NCBI GenBank assembly: GCA_030765065.1
Contig: CM060986.1
Span: 80,407,573-80,471,572, forward strand
Source: Deroplatys truncata
Lineage: Eukaryota; Arthropoda; Insecta; Mantodea; Mantidae
Reading direction: 5' to 3'
DNA length: 64,000 nt
In this document: positions 33,600 through 45,652 of the stretch, in pieces
Layout: each line of letters starts with the position of its first letter
Position numbering within the stretch: the first letter of the stretch is position 1
Position numbers and translations under genes: made by a program
Notes under the pieces: model-generated
What the model saw: only the letters and a program-made list of their open reading frames with translations
Databases searched by the model: none
Told to the model about the DNA's origin: nothing

Positions 33600-33975
33600 A
33601 TTAATGTAGGAGTAATCAGACGGAGAGGCCTTCAGTAGCTGGAGCAGAGCACCGGAAGTACGCCATGGTGTACCCTTTGTGCTTCCAATGCGACCCCTGT
33701 GAGGAAGGGAAGCCCAGAAGGGCGACCAGATGCGGACGACGACGTGCGCTATCAAGGACAGGGCCCCTAACGACTCCAACATGATACCCATCCTGACGCC
33801 GACTACACTTGCCTTACCCACCCGCAACCTGAGAGTCCCGGGTGTGCACAAGACACTCCCAGGAAGGAAAGGGGCCCCAGCAGTCTCGTCAAGCACCAGG
33901 GAAAAATATTCTCAGAGCCCAAATTTCACCGTTCTGCCGCAAGAGACCAATCACGTCCTACAACCCTGAAACAGA
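33600..33975 (-). repeat. SINE-body-like GC-rich segment upstream of the CRAL-TRIO gene
   Basis: The stretch is GC-rich against an AT-rich background. Its minus-strand phrase ctgtttcagggttgtagga resembles the part near 55.41 kb of the nearly full SINE. The tRNA head is missing. It could also overlap the CRAL-TRIO promoter, which I could not locate. Confidence 0.4.
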
Positions 33976-33984
33976 TGAGGTGAA

Positions 33985-34700
33985 ACAGAAAATCTTATGT
34001 GATACATTCAGATGACCTTGCTTAACCTTTATCGTTTATTAGTCTATATACAAACAACTCTTACGGAAACATGTTAATCCAGTTAAACCTTTGCAGAAAT
34101 AGCTGCATTACACATTTTGTATACAGATACAAAGGGAACAGTGATTGTCAAATGTTTAAGAACTGGATGCTATACTCTGGCCTTAAAATTCCATACTGTT
34201 TCCATGCAATCGCGAGAAACAACAGAACGTTGATAGGACTTTTAAGAAAATGACAAGAAATAAACAATTCGAACGTTTAGTAACGGATGTCTGCGAAATG
34301 GAATTGTGTGTTTTAAAGAGATCCACATTTTTGTGTAGTACGTTTTCGTCTATTGCTTAACTTTTACCAGTTATACAAGATTGTACAAAATTCCTTCCGA
34401 ATGAAGCGAACTGCATAAGCTATTGCCAGTAAATTCAAGATATACGTTTTATTTGTCACGCAAATATCTTTCATATATGTTATTTCAACCTAAATCGTTA
34501 CAGCCATTTTTAGAAAATTAAAAATTTCGAAAAATACTTCATGTAAAGAGTAGCTTGGGATAAGGGGATTTTCTCGAAAACTTTCGTATTGCAACTTGGG
34601 AAGGTACTGAACTGAAATAACAAGTTTGTTGTTGATCCGACTTTTCCTTTTTGAGCTAAGCTGTTCACACACACACATTCATATGCGAGGACCTTTTTAC
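33985..34700 (-). repeat. interspersed repeat F1, copy f
   Basis: It begins tgatacattcagatgacctt and runs through ccatactgtttccatgcaat. It ends near acacattcatatgcgagg, so its outer end is truncated. It abuts copy g, which is inverted. Confidence 0.75.
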
Positions 34701-34701
34701 T

Positions 34702-35500
34702 TTCTCTACTACGTATAGTAAGTAGGGGAAGTATTGTATTCCACCCAAAAATTCGATACCGAGATTTCACCGGAAATACATGTTTTGAGACCCCCTGAAT
34801 CCGAAAAACCGCATTTTTGGAAACATGTCCGTGTGTGTGTGTGTGTGTGTGTTTGTTAACAGCGTAACTCAGAAACGAACAGTCGGATAAACGCAAAACT
34901 TGGTATTTAGGTTCCATATCTTCCAGAGATGCAACACAAAAGTTTTCAAGAAAATCTCCCCACCCTAGATTACCCTTTACATGGAACATTTTTCGAAAAT
35001 TTTAATTTTCTCAAAAACGGTCTTAACGATATTGATTAAAATATCATATGTTTAAGATATTCTCATGACAAATGAAATGTATATCTCGAATTTTCTGGGA
35101 ATGTTTCCAAAGGTATTCTTCATTGTGAACGACTTTTGCATAACTGGTAAACCATAAGAGATAGACAAAATTGTACTACACAAAAAATGTAGATCGCGTT
35201 AAAATACACAATTTATGTATACATTTTGCTTTGTCGAGTGAACCATTTTCGAGATATTCCTTGTTATTTGTTTGAATTTTCCATTGCTTATCTTTTTCTC
35301 AAATGGGAATTCGTTATTTGTTTTTTTTATGTCCTGGACCTTCAAAGAGAATGAAATGCTCCACATAGCATTTAAAGATTAAAATATTTGACTATCGCTT
35401 AAAGCCTACCAATATTCCCCTTGCATCTACAAGAAAATTGGCAATAATATTAACATCTCGATGTCTCAATTAATATGAAATAGATGGAGAAAACAACCCA
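34702..35500 (+). repeat. interspersed repeat F1, copy g
   Basis: It opens with the full end tactttctctactacgtata and gtaagtaggggaagtattg. It includes a (TG)n tract at about 34829-34853 and ends near aatatgaaatagatggag. With copy f it makes a head-to-head inverted pair. Confidence 0.85.
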
Positions 35501-35509
35501 GGAAATGTA

Positions 35510-35700
35510 TACGCAGGTAGTCAACTGGTAGGACCTCAGGTGGTAGTTTGCGTAAGTGTTGAAGTACAGCAGCCTTCCTGGGTTTTTGGAGCGTGATTCA
35601 GTCGTCTTTCAAACGCTGATGATGAGGTCTTGATAACCTCGAAACGATCGTCCATCTTTTGACCATCTAGATGTAAGTGAAGGCTTTTAATATCATTTCG
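35510..35700 (+). mobile_element. Penelope-like repeat fragment with hammerhead-like core
   Basis: CTGATGA (35616-35622) is followed by the stem GAGGT...ACCTC and then GAAAC (35641-35645), running on into GATCGTC. Order and spacing match the hammerhead core carried by Penelope-like elements. The C-GA-UC-G stretch after GAAA could make a minimal stem III, but stem I does not pair well. Confidence 0.45.
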
Positions 35701-36485
35701 ACTCATAATTTTATATATTTAAACTAATATGTTTTTTCTATATAGGGCTTAGTATGGGATAGGGGGATTTTCTCGAAAATCCTTGGAAGATACATAAATA
35801 CTACGTATGGAATTTATCTCACCTTTTATTTTTGGATTTTGTTGTTCACCATTATTTATTTATTTATTTATTACAGCATGTTAGGGTTAGGGTTAACTTC
35901 TTTATATTAAGATTTTAATTCTATATAAAATACAGTAGAATGTATTTTCAATATTACTGTAAAATAAGTACTAATGTAATTTACATAGTTTTTAGGTTTT
36001 CGAAATTAATTTGTTAACAAATATGAACAATTTTTTATATATTTAAGGGGACCCATTCCATTTAATTTTGTTACTTTTCTCTTAAACTGCATTCTTTCAC
36101 TGTCTAACAAAGTACAATCCTTTTGTTTCATCAGAGTTTCTAGAGGCAGTGGAAGGAGCAGATAAGGACGTCGCGCGGCCGATGTGGTAGCTATGACAAT
36201 GTGCCACCACACCTAGCCGACCTAGGCACGAGCAACCGATTTACTAACCTCCCCCATCCACAGCCTCAAAAGACTGAACAAAGACCATATTAGATCCTCT
36301 GTAGTCTGATCGTTCTGTTTGCACTTGCACATAAGGTCGCCATTCGTTTTAAATCTATGGAAATATGCATTTATGTTTCATATGAGTGTTAAAAATGTGC
36401 TTTGCTTCTATGTTGTCATGCACGGTAGGGAAATACGCTTTTATTTATTTTGCAATTTAAGTTATTGCCATTCTGTATGCCATTT
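35701..36485. other. left flank of the giant palindrome
   Basis: AT-rich DNA with a (TTTA)n tract near 35850-35872 and two and a half TTAGGG units at about 35880, too few to be telomeric. No gene is supported. Confidence 0.4.
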
Positions 36486-36491
36486 CCCGTT
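36486..36491. repeat. left 6-bp target-site duplication CCCGTT
   Basis: It directly abuts the first base of the palindrome (36492). The same six bases directly abut its last base on the other side (53659-53664). Confidence 0.85.
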
Positions 36492-36501
36492 AGTAGTAAT
36501 A

Positions 36502-36650
36502 GTCCCGGATGAGCCAATTGTTTTAACGATAATCCTGCCGCTAGGGGCGCTAGTGTCGCTAGTGTCGCTGCGTGCGACGGCGGCGGCGGTAAGTTTGAAA
36601 AGCGCCCTGAGCGGTAGGATTATCGTTAAATCGGTTGGCTCATCCGGGAC
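36502..36650. repeat. 149-bp subterminal hairpin, left
   Basis: gtcccggatgagccaattg starts it and its inverted copy ends it, with 41-bp imperfect inverted arms that continue through aacgataatcct. The loop holds gctagtgtcgctagtgtcgc and cggcggcgg. It begins 10 bp inside the end of the giant element. Confidence 0.85.
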
Positions 36651-39260
36651 GAGTTGAAAGAATTGAGGAAGTGACGTGGAGTGTTTTGATTGGTTCGTTA
36701 ATTTGGGGTGGGAGATGGAGGAAGGGAGATGGAGGAGTATGGAGTTCGCGTGATGGAGAGGAGCTGGGTGGCGAGGTGTTGTCTGTGCGGAGGTCGGTAC
36801 TGAAAGAGGGGTAAAGATGGGGAGCGAGGGATAAAAAGTGTAAAGGAAAGTGACGTGTGAAGTTGTGATTGGTGGGAATAAGAAGTGATTTTATTGGTGG
36901 AAAGGAGCAAATGAGAGTTGTTGATTGGTAAGAATAAGAGGGATTATGATTGGTGGAAAGAAAAAGGTGTGGGAGTGGGGTATGTTGGAGGTGATGGGAA
37001 AGGTAAGCTTTGCTAGCAGCAAGATTTGCAAAAGCCTGTCGTGAACTGATCAGCAATTTTTTTGAACGTTGGATGGTAGTTTTTTCTTGAGTGGATAGAG
37101 AGATGGGGGGCGATATGAGATGCGGTGGCGAAAATGGGAACTAAACAAGGTGTTTGAGACAAGAGGTTTAAGGACGAGGAAATTTTGAGGTTAGTGGTGA
37201 ACATGGCGGTCGCAAGAGGTGGGGGGTAAGGAGACGCGGTGGTGAGAATGGGAACTAAAAGAAGATGGGGGAAGCAAGAGTTTAGAAGAGTAGATTTTGA
37301 GGTTAAAATAGTGGGAACTAAAAATGGCGGAGGGTCTGCGACAAGGAGATGCGGTGAGAACTAAACAAGATGGCGGACGCAAGAGGTGGGTAAGGAGGTT
37401 TGAGGTTACAGTACGAAAACACGAAAGGATATATTCCTACGCCAAGCAGGTCCGAAAAATAATTATGCGTGTGGTACTTACCTGTTACCGGTGTGGATGC
37501 GTCACCAAAAGCGCGGCACGCGACGCGAAAAAATAAAAGCAAACTGTTTTTGAAAATGCTTAACCAGCTTTAAGATCAACCAACATCACTACGCACTGAT
37601 ATACCTAGGTTTTTAAAGCGGTACAGACACCCTTTGCAGAGGCGTAATTTAACTATACCAAAAACCTGGTACTGGACCATCGTGATGGTCGCTAGCGTAC
37701 GTAGGAGCAGGGTTCTCAAGCCGGTCGAAAGCGGTCAAAAACGTGTACGACGTAGGTGTTCGCAGTAGCTGCTGTCGAGTCAACCGTCGAGGTGTGAATA
37801 AACGAGATCTGTTCTCGCCGGCAATTTGGTTCGGAGATGTGAGCAGCGGCGAGGTGTTGTCTGTGCGGAGGTCGGGACTGAAAGAGGGAAAAGATGGGGA
37901 GCGAGGGATAAAAAGTGTAACAGAAAGTGACGTGTGAAGTTGTGATTGGTGGGAATAAGAAGTGATTTTATTGGTGGAAAGGAGCAAATGAAAGTTGCTG
38001 ATTGGTAAGAATAAGAGAGGTTATGATTGGTGGAAAGAAAAAGGAGTGGGGTATGTTGGAGGTGATGGGAAAGGTAAGTTTTGCTAGCAACAAGATTTGC
38101 AAAAGCCTGTCGTGAACTGATCAGCAATTTTTGAACGTTGGATGGTAGTTTTCTTGAGTGGATAGAGAGATGGGGCGATATGAGATGCGGTGGCGAAAAT
38201 GGGAACTAAACAAGGTGGTTGAGACAAGAGGTTTAAGGACGAGGAAATTTGGAGGTTAGTGGTGAACATGGCGGTCGCAAGAGGTGGGGGTAAGGAGACG
38301 CGGTGGTGAGAATGGGAACTAAAAGAAGATGGCGGTAGCAAGAGGTTAGAAGAGTAGATTTTGAGGTTAAAATAGCGGGAACTAAAAATGGCGGAGGGTC
38401 TGCGACAAGGAGATGCGGTGAGAACTAAACAAGATGGCGGACGCAAGAGGAGGGTAAGGAGGTTTGAGGTTACAGTACCAAAACACGAAAGGATATATTC
38501 CTACGCCAAGCAGGTGCGAAAAATAATTATGCGTGTGGTACTTACCTGTTACCGGTGTGGATGCGTCACCAAAAGCGCGGCACGCGACGCGAAAAAATAA
38601 AAGCAAACTGTTTTTGAAAATGCTTAACCAGCTTTAAGATCAACCAACATCACTACGCACTGATATACCTAGGTTTTTAAAGCGGTACAGACACCCTTTG
38701 CAGAGGCGTAATTTAACTATACCAAAACCTGGTACTGGACCATCGTGATGGTCGCTAGCGTACGTAGGAGCAGGGTTCTCAAGCCGGTCGAAAGCGGTCA
38801 AAAACGTGTACGACGTAGGTGTTCACAGTAGCTGCTGTCGAGTCAACCGTCGAGGTGCGAATGAACGAGATCTGTTCTTGCAGGCAATCTGGTTGGGAGA
38901 TGAGAGGCGCGGTGGTAAAAATGTGAACTAAATAAGATGGCGGAGGCACGAAGTTGAGGTTAAGGAGCGGTGAGGCGTTGTCTGTGCGGCGGTTGGGGTC
39001 TGAAAGAGGGGGAAAGATGGCGAACGAGGGATAAAAAGTATAACAGAAGTGACGTGCGAAGTTGTGATTGGTGGGAATAAGAAGTGACGTTATTGGTGGA
39101 AAGGAACAAATGAAAGTTGTTGATTGGTGAGAATAAGAGAGATTATGATTGGTGGAAAGAAAAAAGGTGTGGGAGTGGGGTATGTTGGAGGTGATGGAAA
39201 AGGTGAGTTTTGCTACCAACAACATTTGCAAAAGCCTATGCAGAACTCATCAGCAATTTT
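36651..39260 (-). repeat. tandem 1,064-bp units, left arm
   Basis: Two nearly identical units are offset by 1,064 bp (for example gcggagggtc at 37327 and 38391), and a diverged partial third reaches 39260. Read on the minus strand each unit has CCAAT boxes, ACGTCAC, TTTTTATCC, TCAGT, a splice-donor-like cag/gtaagta, and repeated cgccatctt...tttagttc blocks. Open frames of 63-138 codons in the units are not conserved between them and are not called. Confidence 0.85.
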
Positions 39261-39700
39261 AAATAACTAGTGTTTCGGGGTTTTCTCTGGTTGGTAGACG
39301 AATGCAAGCTGTTTCTGCCATACTTATATTATTCGACTTTTCCTTTTTTTTTCGTCTTTTTTAAAAAATAACTAGTTTTTGGGGTTTTCTGCGGATGGGA
39401 AACGAATGCGAGCTCTTTCTGCTTTTTCATAGGTTTTCCCTGGTCGGTAGGCGTTTTCTGTACTGGTTGACGAAGGCGTTTCTAATTTTGGAGGTTTTCT
39501 CAGGTTTTTAGCGGTTGTCCCTGCCCGGTAGGCAAATGATGAAGTTTTACCTTGTCGGCGCACGGATACTAGGCACGTACTGGCGCGCACACACACACAC
39601 ACACACAGAGAGAGACAGATAGACACACAGACAGGCACACACACACACACGGACATGTTTCCAAAAATGCTTTTTTTTTTTTTTTTTTTTTTTTTTGATT
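39261..39700 (+). repeat. degenerate SINE-tail repeats and microsatellites, left arm
   Basis: Several copies of a phrase like gttttccctggtcggtaggc recur every 40-70 bp, then a (CA)n/(GA)n tract and a poly-T run (39671-39696). The phrase is the one found after the tRNA head of the window's SINEs. Confidence 0.6.
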
Positions 39701-40016
39701 CAGGAGGTCTCAAAACGTGTATTTCCGGTGAAATCTCGGTATCGAATTTTTGGGCGGAATGCAATACTTCCCCTACTTACTATACGTAGTAGAGAAAGTA
39801 AAAAAGTATTGAAAAATTTAAGGAAATAACAAGCAATATCTCAAAAGTGTACTATCTTGTTTTCAAGGGTTTTCCAGATCGGTAAGCGTTAGAATACTCT
39901 TAGAGCTTTTTTCAGGTTTTTTAGCGGTTGTCCCTGGCCGGTAGGCAATTGATAAAGTTTTTCTATAACGACGTCGTTTTGGCTTGTGGCGCACGGTTCC
40001 TAGGCACGTACTCGCG

Positions 40017-40065
<49 letters not shown>

Positions 40066-42480
40066 ATAGTAGCGTATAAAAAACTGATTTGTTACACTCA
40101 CATAACTTTCTCTACTCTTGTACAATCTAATTGGTAGCTTTTAAGCGATAGTCAAATATTTTAACGCTGGTTGCTATGTGGCGAATTCCATTCTGTTTGC
40201 ATGTTCAGGACATAAAAAAAATGAATAAACGAATTTGAGAAAAAGTATAAGTATTGGAAAATTTAAGGAAATAACAAGCAATATCTCGAAAACGGTTCAC
40301 TCAACAAAAGAAACGTATATGACATAAGTTGTGTATTTTAACGCGATCTACATTTTTTGTGTAGTAAAATTTTGTCTATCTCTTATGGTTTACCAGTTAT
40401 GCAAAAAAGTCGTTCACAATGAAGAATATTTTTGGAGACATTCCCAGAAAATTCGAGATATACATTTTATTTGACATGACAATATCTTAAACATATTATG
40501 TTTTAATCAAAATCGTTAGAGCCGTTTTTGAGAAAATTAAAATTTTCGAAAAATGTTCCATGTAAAGGGTAGTCTGGGGTGGGGGGATTTTCTTGAAAAC
40601 CTTCGTGTCGCATCTCTGGAAGATACTGAACCTAAATACCAAGTTTGGTGTTTATCCGACTGTTCGTTTTTGAGTTATGCTGTTCACAGACACACAGACA
40701 CACAGACAGACACACACACGGACATGTTTCCAAAAATGCTTTTTTTTTTTTGGATTCAGAGATTCTCAAAACATGTATTTCCAGTGAAATCTCGGTAACG
40801 AATTTTTGGGTGGAATGCAATACTTCCCCTACTTACTATACGTAGTAGAGAAAGTAAAAATGAATAACGCATTTGAGAAAAAGTATAAGTATTGGAAAAT
40901 TTAAAGGAAATAACAAGCAATATCTCGAAATACGGTTCACTCAACAAAATAAATGTATATGGCATAAGTTGTGTATTTTAACGCGATCTACATTTTTTGT
41001 GTAGCAAACTTTTGTCTATCTCTTACGGTTTATCAGTTATGAAAAAGTCGTTCACAATGAAGAATTCTTTTGGAGACATTACCAGAAAATTCGAGATATA
41101 CATTTCATTTCTCTCGACATTATCTTAAATATATGATATTTTCATCAAAATCGTTAGAGCCATTTTTTAATACAAAGAGAACGGGATTTCACAAGTGAAA
41201 CAGTACTGTGATAACGATACCACTGAAACAAAAAAAAAAATCTGATGTGTAACACTCACATGACTTTCTCAACTCTTGTACAAAGTATTTTTACAAACGC
41301 TTATTCCCCATCTAGTTCATGTTAATCGAGATAAACATTTGCAAAATCTATTTTATTGCTAATTTTCTTGTATAAAAAAAAAATCTGATGTGTAACACTC
41401 ACATGACGTTCTCTACTCTTGTACAAAGTATTTTTACAAACGCTTATGCTCCATCTAGTTCATGTTAATCGAGATAAACATTTGCAAACTCTATTTTATT
41501 GCTAATTTTCTTGTAGATGTAGGGGAAAATATATTTACAAGGGGAATATAGAAAAACAGTAGCCTTTAAGCACATACATATCTCTTAATAGCTGGTTGCT
41601 ATGTGCAACACCATTCTTTTTGCCACAGATTAATACTGTTTGCATATCAAAGACAAAAAAAAAAATGAATAACGAAGTCCCATTTGAGAAAATAAATATT
41701 GGAAAATTAACAAACAATATCTCGAAAACGGTTCACTCAACAACAAAAATGTATATTACATAAGATGTGTATTTTAACGCGATCTACATTTTTTGTGTAG
41801 TAAAATTTTGTCTATCTCTTACGGTTTTTCAGTTATGAAAAAGACGTTCACAATGAAGAATACTTTTGGAGACATTCCCAGAAAATTCGAGATATACATT
41901 TCATTTCTCACGACATTATATTAAACATACGATATTTTTCATCAAAATCGTTAGAGCCATTTTTTTTAATACAAAGAGAACGGGATTTCACAAGTGAAAC
42001 AGTACTGTGATAACGATACCAACAAAACTAATTATTATTCACCCACTGAAACACATAAAAAAAATCTGATGTGTAACACTCACATGACTTTTCTCATCTC
42101 TTGTACAAAGTATTTTTACAAACGCTTATTCCCCATCTAGTTCATGTTAATCGAGATAAACATTTGCAAACTCTGTTTTATTGCTAATTTTGTTGTAGAT
42201 GTAGGGAAAATATATTTACAAGGGGAATATAGAAAAACAGTAGCCTTTAAGCACATACATATCTCTTAATAGCTGGTTGCTATGTGCAGTACCATTCTTT
42301 TTGCCACAGATTAATACTCTTTGCATATCAAAGACAAAAAAAAAAATGAATAACGAATTCCCATTTGAGAAAATAACTATTGGAAAATTTAAGTAAATAA
42401 CAAGCAATATCTCGAAAACGGTTCACTCAACAATAAAGATGTATATGACATAAGTTGTGTATTTTAACGCGATCTACATA
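39700..42480 (-). repeat. cluster of F1 repeat copies, left arm
   Basis: At least four partial F1 copies lie here, in both orientations. Markers are cttcccctacttactatacg (39768 and 40824), tctgatgtgtaacactcaca (41249, 41387, 42066) and cgttagagcc (40513, 41152, 41948). A (CA)n tract lies at 40025-40061. A similar set is mirrored in the right arm. Confidence 0.8.
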
Positions 42481-42936
42481 CTTTCGTACTCACCTATAAG
42501 ATATAGAGGGTAGAGGTCGTACGAACGTAGCACTTTGAGAATCTATATTCAACAGTTGGTGTTACTCCTTAGAAAGGAAGTATCTGCTGATTTTTATTTA
42601 ATTCTTTACATTTTACATAGCACGTATGCACTGGCACAACACAAAAGCACTACACACAATTCTCAGTTTTAATATTTGCACTAATAACATCAGGAATAAC
42701 TGAAGTCTGCAAACAGTCATTTCCCATGTGCAGCCTTACGTACAGAAAACGTGTGTGGCTGATCTATGTGTAAAAAGAGCCTGAGAGCGGATGTACGTCA
42801 GCGGTAAAATCTTTTAAATGCATTTTTATTGGCGATGGTAGAAATCGTGCAGTGGTGGATCGTGAAAATTCATATAAATGGATGTATCACCTCATAATAA
42901 GCCTCTATATACCAAGAATATTGAGTTTTTAAAAAG
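42481..42936 (-). other. unique arm segment with outward splice-donor match
   Basis: On the minus strand it ends tatcttatag/gtgagtacg, a good donor match, just before F1 sequence starts. No coding frame accompanies it. The mirror is 47223-47680. Confidence 0.35.
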
Positions 42937-44503
42937 TCAGCAACTGTACCTGTGTTTCTATACGTGAACGTCAGATGGCAGCTTCGATACGTGTCCACGG
43001 AGACCTTAGTGCTAGGCAACTGTACCTCTGTTTCTATACGTGAACGGCAGATTGCAGCTTCGATACGTGTCCACGGAGACCTTAGTGCTAGGCAACTGTA
43101 CCTCTGTTTCTATACGTGAACGGCAGATTGCAGCTTCGATACGTGTCCACGGAGACCTTAGTGCTAGGCAACTGCACCTCTGTTTCTATACGTGAACGGC
43201 AGATTGCAGCTTCGATACGTGTCCACGGAGACCTTAGCGCTAGGCAACTGCACCTCTGTTTCTATACGTGAACGGCAGATTGCAGCTTCGATACGTGTCC
43301 ACGGAGACCTTAGTGCTAGGCAACTGTACCTCTGTTTCTATACGTGAACGGCAGATTGCAGCTTCGATACGTGTCCACGGAGACCTTAGTGCTAGGCAAC
43401 TGTACCTCTGTTTCTATACGTGAACGGCAGATTGCAGCTTCGATACGTGTCCACGGAGACCTTAGTGCTAGGCAACTGCACCTCTGTTTCTATACGTGAA
43501 CGGCAGATTGCAGCTTCGATACGTATCCACGGAGACCTTAGTGCTAGGCAACTGCACCTCTGTTTCTATACGTGAACGGCAGATTGCAGCTTCAATACGT
43601 GTCCACGGAGACCTTAGTGCTAGGCAACTGTACCTCTGTTTCTATACGTGAACGGGAGATTGCAGCTTCGATACGTGTCCACGGAGACCTTAGTGCTAGG
43701 CAACTGCACCTCTGTTTCTATACGTGAACGTCAGATTGCAGCTTCGATACGTGTCCACGGAGACCTTAGTGCTAGGCAACTGCACCTCTGTTTCTATACG
43801 TGAACGGCAGATTGCAGCTTCGATACGTATCCACGGGGACCTTAGTGCTAGGGAACTGCACCTCTGTTTGTATACGTGAACGGCAGATTGCAGCTTCAAT
43901 ACGTGTACACGGAGACCTTAGTGCTAGGCAGCTGTACCTCTGTTTCTATACGTGAACGGCAGATTGCAGCTTCGATACGTGTCCACGGAGATCTTAGTGC
44001 TAGGCAGCTATACCTGTTTCTATACGTCAACGGCAGATTGCAGCTTCGATACGTGTTCACGGAGACCTTAGTGCTAGGCAACTGTACCTGTGTTTCTATA
44101 CGTGTCCACGGAGACCTTAGTGCTAGACAACTGTACCTCTGTTTCTATACGTGAACGGCAGATTGCAGCTTCAATACGTGTCCACGGAGACCTTAGTGCT
44201 AGTGCTAGGCAACTATACCTCTGTTTCTATACGTGAACGGCAGATTGCAGGTTCGATACGTGTCCACGGAGATCTTAGTGCTAGGCAACTATACCTGTTT
44301 CTATACGTGAACGGCAGATTGCAGCTTCGATACGTGTCCACGGAGACCTTAGTGCTAGGCAACTGTACCTGTGTTTCTATACGTGAACGTCAGATGGCAG
44401 CTTCGATACGTGTCCACGGAGACCTTAGTGTTAGGCAACTGTACCTCTGTTTCTATACGTGAACGGCAGATTGCAGCTTCGATACGTGTCCACGGAGACC
44501 TTT
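42937..44503. repeat. 76-bp minisatellite, about 20 copies, left arm
   Basis: The unit contains ctgtttctatacgtgaacgg, cagattgcagcttcgatacg and tgtccacggagaccttagtg. Cggcag recurs at 43045, 43121 and onward every 76 bp. Some units are shortened (44075-44100) or have a duplicated gtgcta. As 76 is not a multiple of three, the open frames that cross it change frame at each unit and are not genes. Confidence 0.97.
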
Positions 44504-45066
44504 CGCTTCAGGTGACAAAATAACACTAGGCACTTGTGTGCCGTGGTGTAAGCCGCAATCACGGTATTGGTAGCGTGGATCTCCTTGGGGCTCTCCTCGG
44601 AGTTACCTCAACACCACGTACATGACCTGGTTCGTCACGGGTACGCAGGTCTGCACTACCACTTCCTCGGCGTTGAGCAGGCCCAGGAGGCGATCGTACC
44701 GGTACACCAGCTAGCACGTGGACATGTTATCGCGCTGTGGTGTTGCGTGTGCGAGGTATGGAAACTCAAGGACGCAAAACATGCACGACCGAGGGTTAAA
44801 AAGCAGAACAAGTAGTGACGTGGAGCGTTGTGATTGGTGTAAATAAGACGATCTCTGATAGGTGGACAAATTGAAATAACGTGATGTGATAGGCGAAAAT
44901 AAAATCAAAGGTGATTGGATGAAAAATGACGAGAAGGAATTAGCGGTGAATTTGTGAACTAAGATGGCGAAGATTTTTTTTTTTTTTAAAAAAAAGGATA
45001 ATATAAGTACGGCAACTGTAACGGTTTACGGCAAACGCGCGCCGCGCAATGCGTCACGCCCGGGCA
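44504..45066. repeat. inner module of the left arm
   Basis: A GC-rich stretch (44560-44800) is followed by a block whose minus strand holds CCAAT, ccacgtcac and an AT run, a relative of the promoter-like blocks. Then come an a/t-rich run and a 60-bp GC-rich end at the centre. An 82-codon open frame at 44567-44815 has no recognisable product. Confidence 0.6.
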
Positions 45067-45093
45067 ATAAAACAAAAATCATATTGAGCAAGA
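45067..45093. other. 27-nt spacer at the centre of the palindrome
   Basis: AT-rich spacer between the arms (ataaaacaaaaatcatattg starts it). The innermost arm bases (gcccgggca and tgcccggc) differ by one base. Confidence 0.85.
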
Positions 45094-45652
45094 TGCCCGG
45101 CGTGACGCATTGCGCGGCGCGCGTTTGCCGTAAACCGTTACAGTTGCCGTACTTATATTATCCTTTTTTTTAAAAAAAAAAAAATCTTCGCCATCTTAGT
45201 TCACAAATTCACCGCTAATTCCTTCTCGTCATTTTTCATCCAATCACCTTTGATTTTATTTTCGCCTATCACATCACGTTATTTCAATTTGTCCACCTAT
45301 CAGAGATCGTCTTATTTACACCAATCACAACGCTCCACGTCACTACTTGTTCTGCTTTTTAACCCTCGGTCGTGCATGTTTTGCGTCCTTGAGTTTCCAT
45401 ACCTCGCACACGCAACACCACAGCGCGATAACATGTCCACGTGCTAGCTGGTGTACCGGTACGATCGCCTCCTGGGCCTGCTCAACGCCGAGGAAGTGGT
45501 AGTGCAGACCTGCGTACCCGTGACGAACCAGGTCATGTACGTGGTGTTGAGGTAACTCCGAGGAGAGCCCCAAGGAGATCCACGCTACCAATACCGTGAT
45601 TGCGGCTTACACCACGGCACACAAGTGCCTAGTGTTATTTTGTCACCTGAAG
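45094..45652. repeat. inner module of the right arm
   Basis: Mirror of 44504-45066. Confidence 0.6.

Noticed and set aside
35876-35896. Telomere-like TTAGGG units
   Set aside because: Only about two and a half units, and arthropod telomeres usually use TTAGG. It is chance or a trace.
36640-39231. Open frames of 60-150 codons in the 1,064-bp units and their mirror copies
   Set aside because: The frames are not conserved between tandem units and follow the promoter-like and CCGCCATCTT repeats. Doubling by the palindrome makes them look conserved.
43696-44462. Open frames across the 76-bp array in both arms
   Set aside because: The unit length is not a multiple of three, so the frame changes at each unit. 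This is a product of repetition.
42937-44503. Possible CRISPR-like array because of the regular repeat
   Set aside because: The units are contiguous without unique spacers, and the DNA is clearly eukaryotic. It is a minisatellite.
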